Source: an uncultured Clostridia bacterium (GTDB taxonomy: Bacteria > Bacillota > Clostridia > Tissierellales > Peptoniphilaceae). Taken from it: DNA of 24,367 bases. Under the pieces are notes generated by a model. That model had not been told where the DNA came from and did no database searches. It saw only the letters and a list, made by a program, of their open reading frames with translations. Of the stretch, positions 8,241 through 15,617 are shown in pieces (position 1 is the first letter of the stretch; every line of letters begins with the position of its first letter). A program made the translations under genes and the position numbers. The DNA lies in contig CAMEGD010000007.1 in the NCBI GenBank assembly GCA_945916025.1, positions 1 to 24,367 on the forward strand, given 5' to 3'.

Positions 8241-9866
8241 TTAACCAATTAATTTTGCTATATCTTCATCTACATTTGTAATTCCTGAGATATTAAAGTT
8301 TTCTACTAAAACATTAACTACATTTGGTGATAAGAAAGCTGGAAGAGTTGGTCCTAAGTGAATATTCTTTACTCCTAGTGAAAGTAACGCAAGAAGAACA
8401 ATTACTGCTTTTTGTTCATACCAAGCTATGTTGTAAGCAATTGGTAAATCGTTAATATCATTTAGTTCAAATATTTCCTTTAGTTTTAATGCAATAACTG
8501 CAAGTGAGTAAGAGTCATTACATTGACCTGCATCTAAAACTCTTGGGATTCCGCCAATATCTCCTAAGTTTAATTTGTTGTATCTATATTTTGCACAACC
8601 TGCAGTTAAAATAACTGTATCTTTAGGAAGTTTTTCTGCAAATTCTGTAAAGTAATTTCTTTCTTTGTGTCTACCGTCACATCCACCCATTACTACAAAC
8701 TTTCTGATAGCTCCTGACTTAACAGCTTCTACAACTTTATCAGCTAATTTAAATACTTGGTCATGGGCAAATCCACCAATAATTTTTCCTGATTCAATTT
8801 CTTCTGGTGGTTGACATTGTTTTGCGTGTTCAATAATTTCAGAAAAATCTTTTTCTTCTCCAATGCCACCTGGAATGTGTTTGCAACCTGGATATCCTGC
8901 TGCACCAGTAGTGTAGATTCTATCTTTATATGAATCCTTTGGAGGAACTATACAGTTTGTTGTAAATAATACTGGTCCGTTAAAAGATTCAAATTCTTCT
9001 TTTTGTTTCCACCAAGCATTACCATAGTTTCCAACTAAATTATCGTATTTTTTAAGAGCTGGATAATAATGAGCTGGTAGCATTTCTGAGTGAGTATAAA
9101 CATCTACTCCTGTTCCTTTAGTTTGTTCCAATAACATTTCAAGGTCTCTTAAGTCGTGACCAGAAACTAAAATAGCAGGATTGTTTCTTACTCCAATATT
9201 AACTTCGCTCATTTCTGGATTTCCGTAAGTTGATGTATTTGCTCCGTCTAAAAGAGCCATACCCTGAACTCCTTGACTTCCAGTGTCTAGCACTAATTTA
9301 ACTAAATCGTCAACACTTAAGGAATCATCTAAAGTTTTAGCAAGGGCTTCTTGAATAAATTCATCTACTTCTTCATTTTCATGTAATAAGACATTTGCAT
9401 GCTTAGTATAAGCACTTAAACCCTTAAGTCCATAAATTGTAAGTTCTCTCAAAGATCTAATATCTTCATTTTCAGTAGAAAGTACTCCAACTTCTTTAGC
9501 CTTGTTAGTAATACTTTCTAAGTTTTTGTCTTCCCAAAGAGCTGCTTCAGAAAGTCCTTCTTTATTTTCTAATTGTTTAAGTAATTTAGCTTTTTCATCT
9601 ATTAATAATTCGATTCTTTCTACAAATGAATTCGAATCGAAATTTGCATTAGTAATTGTCATAAATAAGGTTTCAGTTACAAGGTGGTTTACATCTTTCG
9701 AAACTGGAAGTCCATTTCCTCTAAGTTTAGTTGTTATTTGGGAAATCCCCTTTAATAACCATACTGCCATATCTTGAAGATTTGAAGTTTCGCTTGACTT
9801 ACCACATACTCCAACCCTATCACATCCTACGTTCTTTGCTGTTTCTTGACATTGATAACAAAACAT
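8241..9866 (-). CDS. hcp: Hybrid-cluster protein (Hcp; NO/hydroxylamine reductase family)
   Basis: This 541-residue cytoplasmic iron-sulfur enzyme is first in line against nitric oxide and related nitrosative species in anaerobes; family members also reduce hydroxylamine in vitro. N-terminal cubane cluster ligands are C3, C6, C15 and C21 (MFCYQCQETA, then CDRVGVCGK). Hybrid-cluster ligands expected from characterised Hcp proteins are all present at consistent spacing: H237, E261, C305, C396 in GGCDGRH, C424 in TAGCAKY, C449 in DAGQCND and E484 in AWYEQKA. The enzyme should therefore be intact. The ATG at 9866 is fixed by the family N-terminus, although the GGAG is 12 bases away, longer than usual. 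It is last in an operon after a Crp/Fnr-family regulator, with a perfect operator between the two genes. Confidence 0.96.
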   Translation of the reverse strand: MFCYQCQETAKNVGCDRVGVCGKSSETSNLQDMAVWLLKGISQITTKLRGNGLPVSKDVNHLVTETLFMTITNANFDSNSFVERIELLIDEKAKLLKQLENKEGLSEAALWEDKNLESITNKAKEVGVLSTENEDIRSLRELTIYGLKGLSAYTKHANVLLHENEEVDEFIQEALAKTLDDSLSVDDLVKLVLDTGSQGVQGMALLDGANTSTYGNPEMSEVNIGVRNNPAILVSGHDLRDLEMLLEQTKGTGVDVYTHSEMLPAHYYPALKKYDNLVGNYGNAWWKQKEEFESFNGPVLFTTNCIVPPKDSYKDRIYTTGAAGYPGCKHIPGGIGEEKDFSEIIEHAKQCQPPEEIESGKIIGGFAHDQVFKLADKVVEAVKSGAIRKFVVMGGCDGRHKERNYFTEFAEKLPKDTVILTAGCAKYRYNKLNLGDIGGIPRVLDAGQCNDSYSLAVIALKLKEIFELNDINDLPIAYNIAWYEQKAVIVLLALLSLGVKNIHLGPTLPAFLSPNVVNVLVENFNISGITNVDEDIAKLIG

Positions 9867-9899
9867 TTTTTTACATCTCTCCTTTCAATTGATAAATAA

Positions 9900-9942
9900 A
9901 GTTTACTACACTAATATATTAAAAACTGTAACTTTAGTTACA
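9900..9942 (-). promoter_or_regulatory. hcp promoter region with a TGTAAC-N4-GTTACA operator
   Basis: The perfect inverted repeat TGTAAC-N4-GTTACA occupies 9927-9942, directly after the regulator's stop codon and about 60 bases before the hcp start. Two 6-base arms around four bases is the layout bound by Crp/Fnr-family dimers. A TAAACT -10-like hexamer lies at 9905-9900 on the minus strand. If it is used, transcription would start near 9893 and the operator would be centred at about -41.5, the usual position for activation from such sites. Activation by the neighbouring regulator is inference. Confidence 0.6.
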
Positions 9943-10614
9943 TTAATAATAAAAATAAAGTTGCTCTAAATCTAGAATTTTAAAGGTAGATCTATCTACC
10001 TCAATAAGACCTTCACTTTGCATTCTGCCTAATTCCCTAGAAACAGATGGTCTAGTTGCACCTAAATAATCTGCTATTTCTTCCCTGTTGTATTCTGATT
10101 CAAAAATGGATTTGTCGTTACTATTTTCAATAATAAATCTTGCTAGTTTTTGACGTAATGAAAAACCACTCATAATTCTAATTTTTTGATTAAAGTAATA
10201 TAATTTTTGAGATAAAATATTCAGATAATTTTCTACTATTATCTGCCCACTTGGACTATTTGCTCCCAATAAACCTTTAAAGAAATCCTTATTTATTCCT
10301 AATAATGTGGTTTTTGATTCAGTTTGGGCATAAAAGTGAAAAATTCCTTTTTCTAAATACAGGTAAACTTCTGCAAATAGGGACCCAGGTCTAGAAAAAG
10401 AGCTTAATAGTTCTTTTTTTCCATTAATATCTTCTGAAAAAACTTGAAGACTGCCTTCTAGAAGTATATACATATATTCTGGCTTATCTGCTTTAGAAAA
10501 AATAAACTCTCCACTTTCATATTCCAAAATCTTCCCATACTTATCAACTATTGAAGCTATTTCATCTCTAGAGATACTTTTAAATAATTGACTCTTTTCC
10601 AGTATACTAATCAT
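9943..10614 (-). CDS. Crp/Fnr-family transcription regulator, probably controlling hcp (HcpR-like)
   Basis: This 223-residue protein has an N-terminal cyclic-nucleotide-binding-type beta-barrel (about 5-115), a long dimer helix, and a C-terminal winged helix. The HTH is at about 176-199 (NREEIADYLGATRPSVSREL). It contains no cysteine at all, so it cannot be an iron-sulfur sensor like FNR. It has a single histidine, H93, in the barrel; haem sensing is known for some HcpR proteins but is not shown here. The ATG overlaps the murI stop by four bases (ATGA). The next gene is hcp, preceded by a perfect Crp/Fnr-type inverted repeat, so hcp is the most likely target. Family assignment is firm; the HcpR role rests on context. 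Confidence 0.85.
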   Translation of the reverse strand: MISILEKSQLFKSISRDEIASIVDKYGKILEYESGEFIFSKADKPEYMYILLEGSLQVFSEDINGKKELLSSFSRPGSLFAEVYLYLEKGIFHFYAQTESKTTLLGINKDFFKGLLGANSPSGQIIVENYLNILSQKLYYFNQKIRIMSGFSLRQKLARFIIENSNDKSIFESEYNREEIADYLGATRPSVSRELGRMQSEGLIEVDRSTFKILDLEQLYFYY

Positions 10615-11405
10615 ATAGACTTAACTTCCTTTATGAGTTCCTTTCCTAAAATTGAATTTCCTATTTCCTTATAATTTTCCAAATCTCCAGATGTAAAATA
10701 CTCTATATTTCCTTTTTCTTCAGACTTATTTAAAGTTCCTCTTTTATCAAGTTCTATTTGTAGTAATTCAGCACATTTTCTTGCAGGATTTATTGTTTTT
10801 ATTTCCTTACCTTTTTCTTTAAAATAATCAACTATAAAATGTTCTAAAGCTGGAAAATGAGTGCAAGACAACATTACACATGTTGGTTTAATGCTCTTCG
10901 TATCTAAATATTTATAAACTATTTGTCTACCTTCTTCAGTATTGGCCTGACCATTTTCAACAGCAAGGACCATTTCAGGAGCACCTATGCCTTCAACTTC
11001 AACACTTGGATTTTTTTCTTTTAATAATCTTTGAATAAGACCACTTTTAATTGTAGCTTCAGTTGCTAAGATTAAGACTTTTTCACATCCACATTCTGTA
11101 GCAGACATTACGCCTGGTTCAATAACTCCTATTACTGGAATATCTGTTATTTCTTGTATAGCCTTTAGTCCATGTACAGTTGCTGTGTTACAAGCAATTA
11201 CTAAAGCCTTTATTCCCATTGCTGTTAATTTTTTATATCCATCTACAGTTAATTCCCTAATATCTTCTTCTTGTCTAACCCCATAAGGCATGTTTTTGGT
11301 ATCCCCGTAAACATAATAGTTTTCCTCAGGCATTAATTCTATAAGTTCTTTAAGTACAGTAAGGCCGCCAAGGCCACTGTCAAATACTCCAATTCTTTTT
11401 TCCAT
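10611..11405 (-). CDS. murI: Glutamate racemase
   Basis: This 264-residue cytoplasmic enzyme interconverts L- and D-glutamate and supplies D-Glu for peptidoglycan. The N-terminal signature RIGVFDSGLGGLTVLKEL carries the catalytic D9. The two catalytic cysteines are C72 in VIACNTATVH and C181 in MLSCTHFPAL. The frame also opens at a GTG at 11420, but that GTG is part of the ribosome site GTGGAGG; ATG at 11405 lies eight bases after GGAGG and gives the standard N-terminus. The stop overlaps the start of the Crp/Fnr-family regulator by four bases, so murI leads an operon with a regulator and hcp. The reason for this pairing with a stress gene is unclear. Confidence 0.95.
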   Translation of the reverse strand: MEKRIGVFDSGLGGLTVLKELIELMPEENYYVYGDTKNMPYGVRQEEDIRELTVDGYKKLTAMGIKALVIACNTATVHGLKAIQEITDIPVIGVIEPGVMSATECGCEKVLILATEATIKSGLIQRLLKEKNPSVEVEGIGAPEMVLAVENGQANTEEGRQIVYKYLDTKSIKPTCVMLSCTHFPALEHFIVDYFKEKGKEIKTINPARKCAELLQIELDKRGTLNKSEEKGNIEYFTSGDLENYKEIGNSILGKELIKEVKSI

Positions 11406-11429
11406 GATTAAAACCTCCACATATTATTT

Positions 11430-11458
11430 ATTATATTACATAAGTATAGAAATGTTAA
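11430..11458 (-). promoter_or_regulatory. Sigma-A promoter of the murI-regulator-hcp operon
   Basis: On the minus strand TTAACA (11458-11453) is followed after 17 bases by a perfect TATAAT (11435-11430). The predicted start is about seven bases before the GTGGAGG ribosome site of murI, giving a very short leader. Confidence 0.6.
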
Positions 11459-11498
11459 AAAAATTTACCTATTATTTAAAATAATTTTTCTTTTTACT

Positions 11499-11529
11499 AA
11501 AAAAAGGAACTCCTAATAGTCCCCCTTTT
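11499..11529 (-). terminator. Terminator after the GT2-GtrA gene
   Basis: On the minus strand an A-rich and G-rich arm (AAAAGGGGGACT) folds onto AGTTCC followed by seven T residues. The stem uses several G-U pairs and a one-base bulge, so it is weaker than the other terminators here. It overlaps the stop codon by two bases and separates this gene from murI. Confidence 0.65.
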
Positions 11530-12595
11530 AAAAAATATATTTTTTTTGAATATAATAACCTACAAAAAACATACCAAAATCCACTAACACTTTTACGAAT
11601 ACCTCTGGTAAGGCTAATATATTATTATAAATGATTGTAACTAAGATACCACTTGCAACCATATCAAAAACTGCTAATAAAAAATACTTAGTAAATGTAA
11701 CTCTCTTTCTAATATCACTGGAAAAAACATATTTGTGATTAAGATAATAATTAAATACTCCTGATATTACCCTAGCAATTATTGTAGAAATTAATATATA
11801 TGATAAAGGTAACTTAGATTTTAATAATCTAATCATTATATAAAAAATAGTAAAGTCTAAAACAGTTGATGATAATGATGACATTATATATCTTACAAAA
11901 TCCTTTAATAAGTTTCTATAGACCTTTATTGAATCTGATACAGTCTTAAAATGACTTTTGTGATTAGTCTTAGATTCATAAACTGTATCTATAGGAAGTT
12001 CCATTATTGAGTCAAATCTGTCTAATGCTAAGAGCATATTCATTTCATATTCAAATCTCTCTCCTTCAATGTCTAAAGCTTTTCTAAAAAGATTTTTAGG
12101 AATAGCCCTTAAACCTGTTTGAGTGTCTTTAATATTTAGTCCACTAACAAAATTAAAGATGAGACGCGTAATTTTATTTCCTAGTTTACTTCTCAAAGGA
12201 ACTTTTTTATCATCAAAATCTCTAATCCCAAGAATAAACGAATCAGGATTTTCATGTAAATGATCTATACACAACTTAATATCTTTAGGTGTATGTTGCC
12301 CATCTGAATCGGCAGTAATGAAACCTATAATATCTTCATCTTTTCTTTCTTGAATAATATATTCTAAAGCAGTCTTTAAGGCTCTACCTTTTCCTCTATT
12401 TACAGCATGGTTAAGTACAACAACCTTATAAGAATCTTCTATTGTTGTAAAAATTTCTGTGTAGTCTTGTCCGCTTCCATCATTTACAACAATAATATCT
12501 TCCAAGCCAAAATCTATTAGGTCTTTACATAAGTTCACAAGTTTTGCGTCAGGTTCATAAGATGGTATTATTATTGGAACTTTTTTATCTTTCAT
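11528..12595 (-). CDS. GT2 glycosyltransferase fused to a GtrA-like membrane domain
   Basis: This 355-residue protein has a cytoplasmic GT-A domain (about 5-225) and a C-terminal GtrA-type four-helix membrane domain (about 235-355). The GT2 part shows IIIPSYEPD at the start, VVNDGSG at 36-42, RGKGRALKTAL at 67-77 and the metal-binding ADSDGQH at 95-101, as in dolichyl- or polyprenyl-phosphate sugar synthases. Family members usually make a polyprenyl-phosphate sugar and help carry it across the membrane for wall polymer or lipid glycosylation; the sugar here is unknown. ATG at 12595 has AAAGGAG about seven bases upstream. It is flanked by terminators on both sides, so it is monocistronic. Confidence 0.88.
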   Translation of the reverse strand: MKDKKVPIIIPSYEPDAKLVNLCKDLIDFGLEDIIVVNDGSGQDYTEIFTTIEDSYKVVVLNHAVNRGKGRALKTALEYIIQERKDEDIIGFITADSDGQHTPKDIKLCIDHLHENPDSFILGIRDFDDKKVPLRSKLGNKITRLIFNFVSGLNIKDTQTGLRAIPKNLFRKALDIEGERFEYEMNMLLALDRFDSIMELPIDTVYESKTNHKSHFKTVSDSIKVYRNLLKDFVRYIMSSLSSTVLDFTIFYIMIRLLKSKLPLSYILISTIIARVISGVFNYYLNHKYVFSSDIRKRVTFTKYFLLAVFDMVASGILVTIIYNNILALPEVFVKVLVDFGMFFVGYYIQKKYIF

Positions 12596-12617
12596 AAATT
12601 CTCCTTTATCCCTATTA

Positions 12618-12626
12618 ATTTTACCA
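12618..12626 (-). promoter_or_regulatory. Possible extended -10 promoter for the GT2-GtrA gene
   Basis: On the minus strand TGG followed by TAAAAT (12626-12618) has the TGn extended -10 form, about 23 bases before the ATG. No good -35 was found, which extended -10 promoters can tolerate. Tentative. Confidence 0.35.
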
Positions 12627-12707
12627 TTTATTTTAAGAAAGTAACTACAGTTCGGTAAAAAATTATAATATATTACTTATTTTATTAAATATTAAACCTA
12701 ACGCCCA

Positions 12708-12739
12708 AGAAAAAAGCCTAGGCGGTAAAACCTAAGCCT
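12708..12739 (-). terminator. Intrinsic terminator after the small acetyltransferase gene
   Basis: On the minus strand AGGCTTAGG (12739-12731) pairs with CCTAGGCTT (12722-12714) using two G-U pairs, followed by a T-rich run. It starts 16 bases past the stop codon. Confidence 0.75.
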
Positions 12740-12755
12740 AATCCTTATATTATGA

Positions 12756-13037
12756 TTATTGGTTTGCCCAAACATCCTTGTATTCATCACGTTTATCAAA
12801 TTCTTTTAGAGCATAGGGACAAACTGGATTTATCTTAAAGCCTTCTTTTCTGGCACCTTCTACAACTGTCTTTACTAAATTACTAGCAATCCCCTGTCCA
12901 TTATATTCTTTATCTACAAATGTATGGTTCAAAACCCAAACATTATCTGATATTGAGAAGGTAGCTTGGCCTATTTCTTTGTCCATATAATATGCAGCTG
13001 CTCTATTTTTATCTTTTTCAAATCTAATTTCAATCAA
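12756..13037 (-). CDS. Small GNAT-fold acetyltransferase (NATD1/YjdJ-type)
   Basis: This 93-residue protein matches the compact GNAT family (PF14542-type) found from bacteria to humans. It has the N-terminal half-strand pattern IGQATFSISDNVWVLNHTFV, the acetyl-CoA loop EYNGQGIASNLV (about 44-55), and the diagnostic C-terminal CPYALKEFDKRDEY (73-86). Substrates of this family are mostly unknown. The start is a TTG at 13037, preceded by AGGA six to seven bases upstream; no ATG is available in a suitable position. A terminator follows. The upstream neighbour guaA is divergent. Confidence 0.85.
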   Translation of the reverse strand: MIEIRFEKDKNRAAAYYMDKEIGQATFSISDNVWVLNHTFVDKEYNGQGIASNLVKTVVEGARKEGFKINPVCPYALKEFDKRDEYKDVWANQ

Positions 13038-13132
13038 TATTATTCCTACTCTTTTATCTACTCTTTCATTGGTACATATCTACCCAGTTTTTTATTGATT
13101 TAATAGTTAATAGAAATACATAATTAATTTTC

Positions 13133-13160
13133 TTGATAATTAGACAAAGTAAAATATAAT
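13133..13160 (+). promoter_or_regulatory. Sigma-A promoter of guaA
   Basis: TTGATA (13133-13138) and a perfect TATAAT (13155-13160) are 16 bases apart. The predicted start near 13167 falls at the ribosome site GGAGGGG, leaving a leader of only about a dozen bases. There is therefore no room for a purine riboswitch, which controls guaA in some firmicutes. Confidence 0.6.
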
Positions 13161-13178
13161 ATACTTGGAGGGGAAATA

Positions 13179-14423
13179 ATGAATAGAGAGAAAATATTAG
13201 TTGTTGATTTTGATAAAATGCAAAGTCAAAGAATCGCAAGAACTGTTAGAGATGAAAGTGTTTATTGTGAAATTTATCCAATAAAAAAACTTCGAGAACA
13301 AGTAGATGATACTACTAAAGGAATTATAGTAGCAGGTAATATATCAGATGAAAAAATCAAATCTGAAATCAATTCCTTATCCGAAACTGTCCTATATCTT
13401 GATGACAAAGTTTCTATTGAAGAAGAAAAAGAGATGGTTGTAAATTTCTTAAATACTTTAGAAATAAAAAAAGATTGGACTATGGACAACTACAAAACTT
13501 TTATCTTAGATGATATTAGAAAAACCGTTGGAGAAGGTAAAGTAATACTAGCCCTATCTGGCGGTGTAGACTCGTCTGTCTGTGCTAAGTTAATTTCTGA
13601 AGCAATTGGATCCCAATTAACTTGTATTTTTGTTGATACTGGTCTTATGAGAAAAAATGAAGGTGAAGAAGTAAGAGAAGCCTTTAAAAATTCAGGAGTT
13701 AACTTAATTTCTGTAGATGCAGAAGAAAGATTTTTAAACAAATTAAAGGGAGTTACTGATCCAGAAGAAAAAAGAAAAATTATTGGAGAAGAATTTATTA
13801 GAGTTTTTGAAGATGAAGGCAGAAAAATAAAGTCAGTAGATTTCTTAGCCCAAGGAACTATTTATCCTGACATTATTGAAAGTGGAGATGACGAAGAAAC
13901 TGTAGTAAAGAGCCACCATAATGTTGGAGGTCTTCCAGATGTAATTGATTTTACAGGCCTTCTAGAACCTTTAAAGTACTTATTTAAAGACGAAGTTAGA
14001 AAATTAGGAGAAGAATTAAACCTAGATTCTAAACTTGTATGGAGGCAACCTTTCCCAGGACCTGGATTATCTGTAAGATGTATAGGTGAAGTAAGAAAAG
14101 ACAAGTTAGACTTGTTAAGAGAAGTTGACTATATTTTTAGAGAAGAAATCCGAAAAGCAGGACTGGACAAAGATATAAACCAATATTTTGCAGTTTTAAC
14201 TGATGTTTTATCTACAGGTAATAGAGATGGAAAAAGATCTTATGAGTATACTATGGCTTTAAGAGCTGTAATAACTAAAGACTTTATGAATGCAAAAGTT
14301 GCAAACCTTCCATTTGACCTACTAATGAAAATTTCAAAGAAAATTACTGATGAAGTTCAAGGTGTCAACAGAATAGTTTATGATATTACTGAAAAGCCAC
14401 CAGCAACTATCGAATGGGAATAA
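13179..14423 (+). CDS. guaA: GMP synthase with a vestigial glutaminase domain
   Basis: This 414-residue enzyme amidates XMP to GMP using ATP. The synthetase part is complete: SGGVDSS PP-loop at 127-133, KSHHNVGGLP at 244-253, RQPFPGPGL at 289-297 and the C-terminal dimerisation end KPPATIEWE. Normal GuaA is about 510-525 residues with a 200-residue glutaminase domain. Here only about 100 residues precede the synthetase domain. They keep the first strand and helix (KILVVDFDKMQSQRIARTVR) and the closing helix that runs into DWTMDNY, but lack GGPxS, the Cys nucleophile motif G-x-C-x-G and the catalytic His/Glu. C30 is the only cysteine there and is not in a nucleophile context. It should use free ammonia or a separate glutaminase; none is in the window. 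ATG at 13179 follows GGAGGGG. Confidence 0.93.
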   Translation: MNREKILVVDFDKMQSQRIARTVRDESVYCEIYPIKKLREQVDDTTKGIIVAGNISDEKIKSEINSLSETVLYLDDKVSIEEEKEMVVNFLNTLEIKKDWTMDNYKTFILDDIRKTVGEGKVILALSGGVDSSVCAKLISEAIGSQLTCIFVDTGLMRKNEGEEVREAFKNSGVNLISVDAEERFLNKLKGVTDPEEKRKIIGEEFIRVFEDEGRKIKSVDFLAQGTIYPDIIESGDDEETVVKSHHNVGGLPDVIDFTGLLEPLKYLFKDEVRKLGEELNLDSKLVWRQPFPGPGLSVRCIGEVRKDKLDLLREVDYIFREEIRKAGLDKDINQYFAVLTDVLSTGNRDGKRSYEYTMALRAVITKDFMNAKVANLPFDLLMKISKKITDEVQGVNRIVYDITEKPPATIEWE

Positions 14424-14440
14424 AAAATATATGTTAATCA

Positions 14441-14478
14441 CCTTTTTTGGATCTTCCAAAAAAGGTTTTTTCTTTTTT
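14441..14478 (+). terminator. Intrinsic terminator of guaA
   Basis: A perfect 11-base-pair stem, CCTTTTTTGGA (14441-14451) with TCCAAAAAAGG (14455-14465), is followed by T-runs to 14478. It lies 17 bases past the guaA stop. Confidence 0.88.
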
Positions 14479-14500
14479 GAAAAAATTTTTTTAAAAACTA

Positions 14501-14541
14501 TTGCAAAATTTAAATAAATCGCATATTATAGACTAAAGTCT
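14501..14541 (+). promoter_or_regulatory. psuK-psuG promoter with a dyad at the predicted start
   Basis: TTGCAA (14501-14506) and TATTAT (14524-14529) are exactly 17 bases apart. Immediately downstream, AGACT-AA-AGTCT (14530-14541) is a 12-base inverted repeat covering the likely transcription start, a position suited to a repressor. The ribosome site GGAGGTG is at 14560-14566. Confidence 0.5.
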
Positions 14542-14570
14542 TATTTATAGATATATGTTGGAGGTGTCCG

Positions 14571-15617
14571 TTGAATAAGAATGAAAAGAGAGTGTTAGAA
14601 ATCATAAAAGAGGACCCTTATATAAGTCAAAAAGAAATAGGGGAAAAGTTAAACCTTACTCGTTCAACTATAGCAACTATTATTTCTAGTATGACCCAAA
14701 AAAACATTATTAAGGGAAGGGCTTATGTACTTAACGAAAACCAAGGGGACATATTTGTTATTGGAGGAATGAATTTAGATAGAAAATTTATACTCAATGA
14801 CAACTTAGTAATGTATACTTCTAATCCAGCTACATCTGAAACCTTTGTTGGTGGAGTTGGTAGAAATATCGGAGAAAATCTAGGAAGACTTGGTCATAAG
14901 GTATCGTTAGTCAGTATTGCTGGTTTTGATCATGTTTATGATTTTATTAAAAATAATACTGGTCCCTATGTAGACTTTTCTAATGTAAAGCAAGTTGAAA
15001 ACTATTCTACAGGAACTTACAGTGCTGTTTTAGATTCCAGTGGCGAAATGGTACTAGCAATTGCCGATATGAGTATTTATGACAAAATGGATTTGGATTT
15101 TATCCAATCTTATAATAGCATCTTAAAAAAGGCCAGACTAATTGTTATTGACCTTAATTTGCCTAAGGAAACAGTCTCCTACCTACTAGAGTTTTGTCGA
15201 ATAAATGATATTCCACTTATTGTAATACCAGTAAGTGGTCCAAAAATAAATCGACTTCCTAAAAATATCCAGGGTGTTTCCTTCTTAGTAGTAAACCAAG
15301 ATGAATCCGAAGCATTTTTTGAAACTACAGTAAAAACTGAGGAGGATTTTAATAACCTGGCTGATATGTGGGTTAAAGCAGGCGCTGCTGAAGTTGTAAT
15401 CACAAGAGGTAAAAATTCTTCCATTTATAAAAATAAAGATGGTATTAAAAAGAATTTTCATCCTCCAATTACAGATGATGTTGTAGATGTTACGGGAGCT
15501 GGAGATTCTTATTCATCAGGCTTAATTCACGGGATACTAGAAGGGTATAATTTTGATGAAGCAATAGAACTTGCAATGACTAATTCATATTATACAATTC
15601 AATCCAAAAAACAGTGA
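14571..15617 (+). CDS. psuK: Pseudouridine kinase with N-terminal winged helix; 3' end frameshifted
   Basis: This 348-residue PfkB-family kinase phosphorylates pseudouridine to pseudouridine 5'-phosphate, the substrate of the next gene. Residues 1-55 form a winged-helix DNA-binding domain (KRVLEIIKEDPYISQKEIG, then LTRSTIATIISSM). The kinase domain has VGGVGRNIGENLGRLG at 93-108 and the anion-hole motif GAGD at 309-312, with catalytic D312. The pseudouridine assignment rests on the adjacent psuG. The start is TTG at 14571, six bases after GGAGG. The frame stops at 15615-15617 after SKKQ, right behind a run of six A. In the -1 frame the protein would continue 25 more codons and end in a TGA overlapping the psuG ATG. 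The C-terminus is therefore probably truncated by a frameshift or read by slippage. Confidence 0.88.
   Translation: MNKNEKRVLEIIKEDPYISQKEIGEKLNLTRSTIATIISSMTQKNIIKGRAYVLNENQGDIFVIGGMNLDRKFILNDNLVMYTSNPATSETFVGGVGRNIGENLGRLGHKVSLVSIAGFDHVYDFIKNNTGPYVDFSNVKQVENYSTGTYSAVLDSSGEMVLAIADMSIYDKMDLDFIQSYNSILKKARLIVIDLNLPKETVSYLLEFCRINDIPLIVIPVSGPKINRLPKNIQGVSFLVVNQDESEAFFETTVKTEEDFNNLADMWVKAGAAEVVITRGKNSSIYKNKDGIKKNFHPPITDDVVDVTGAGDSYSSGLIHGILEGYNFDEAIELAMTNSYYTIQSKKQ

Noticed and set aside
12641..12654. Second candidate copy of the hcp operator (GTAAC-N4-GTTCG)
   Set aside because: Only the left arm fits; the right arm mismatches at two positions and the downstream gene is a glycosyltransferase.
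13161..13178. Purine riboswitch sought upstream of guaA
   Set aside because: A good promoter ends at 13160 and leaves only about a dozen transcribed leader bases, too few for an aptamer.
15606..15612. Classic A-AAA-AAC slippery heptamer at the psuK end
   Set aside because: The letters are present but in the wrong phase: zero-frame codons are AAA AAA CAG, so the tandem-slip model does not apply directly. Single-site slippage or a base loss fits better.
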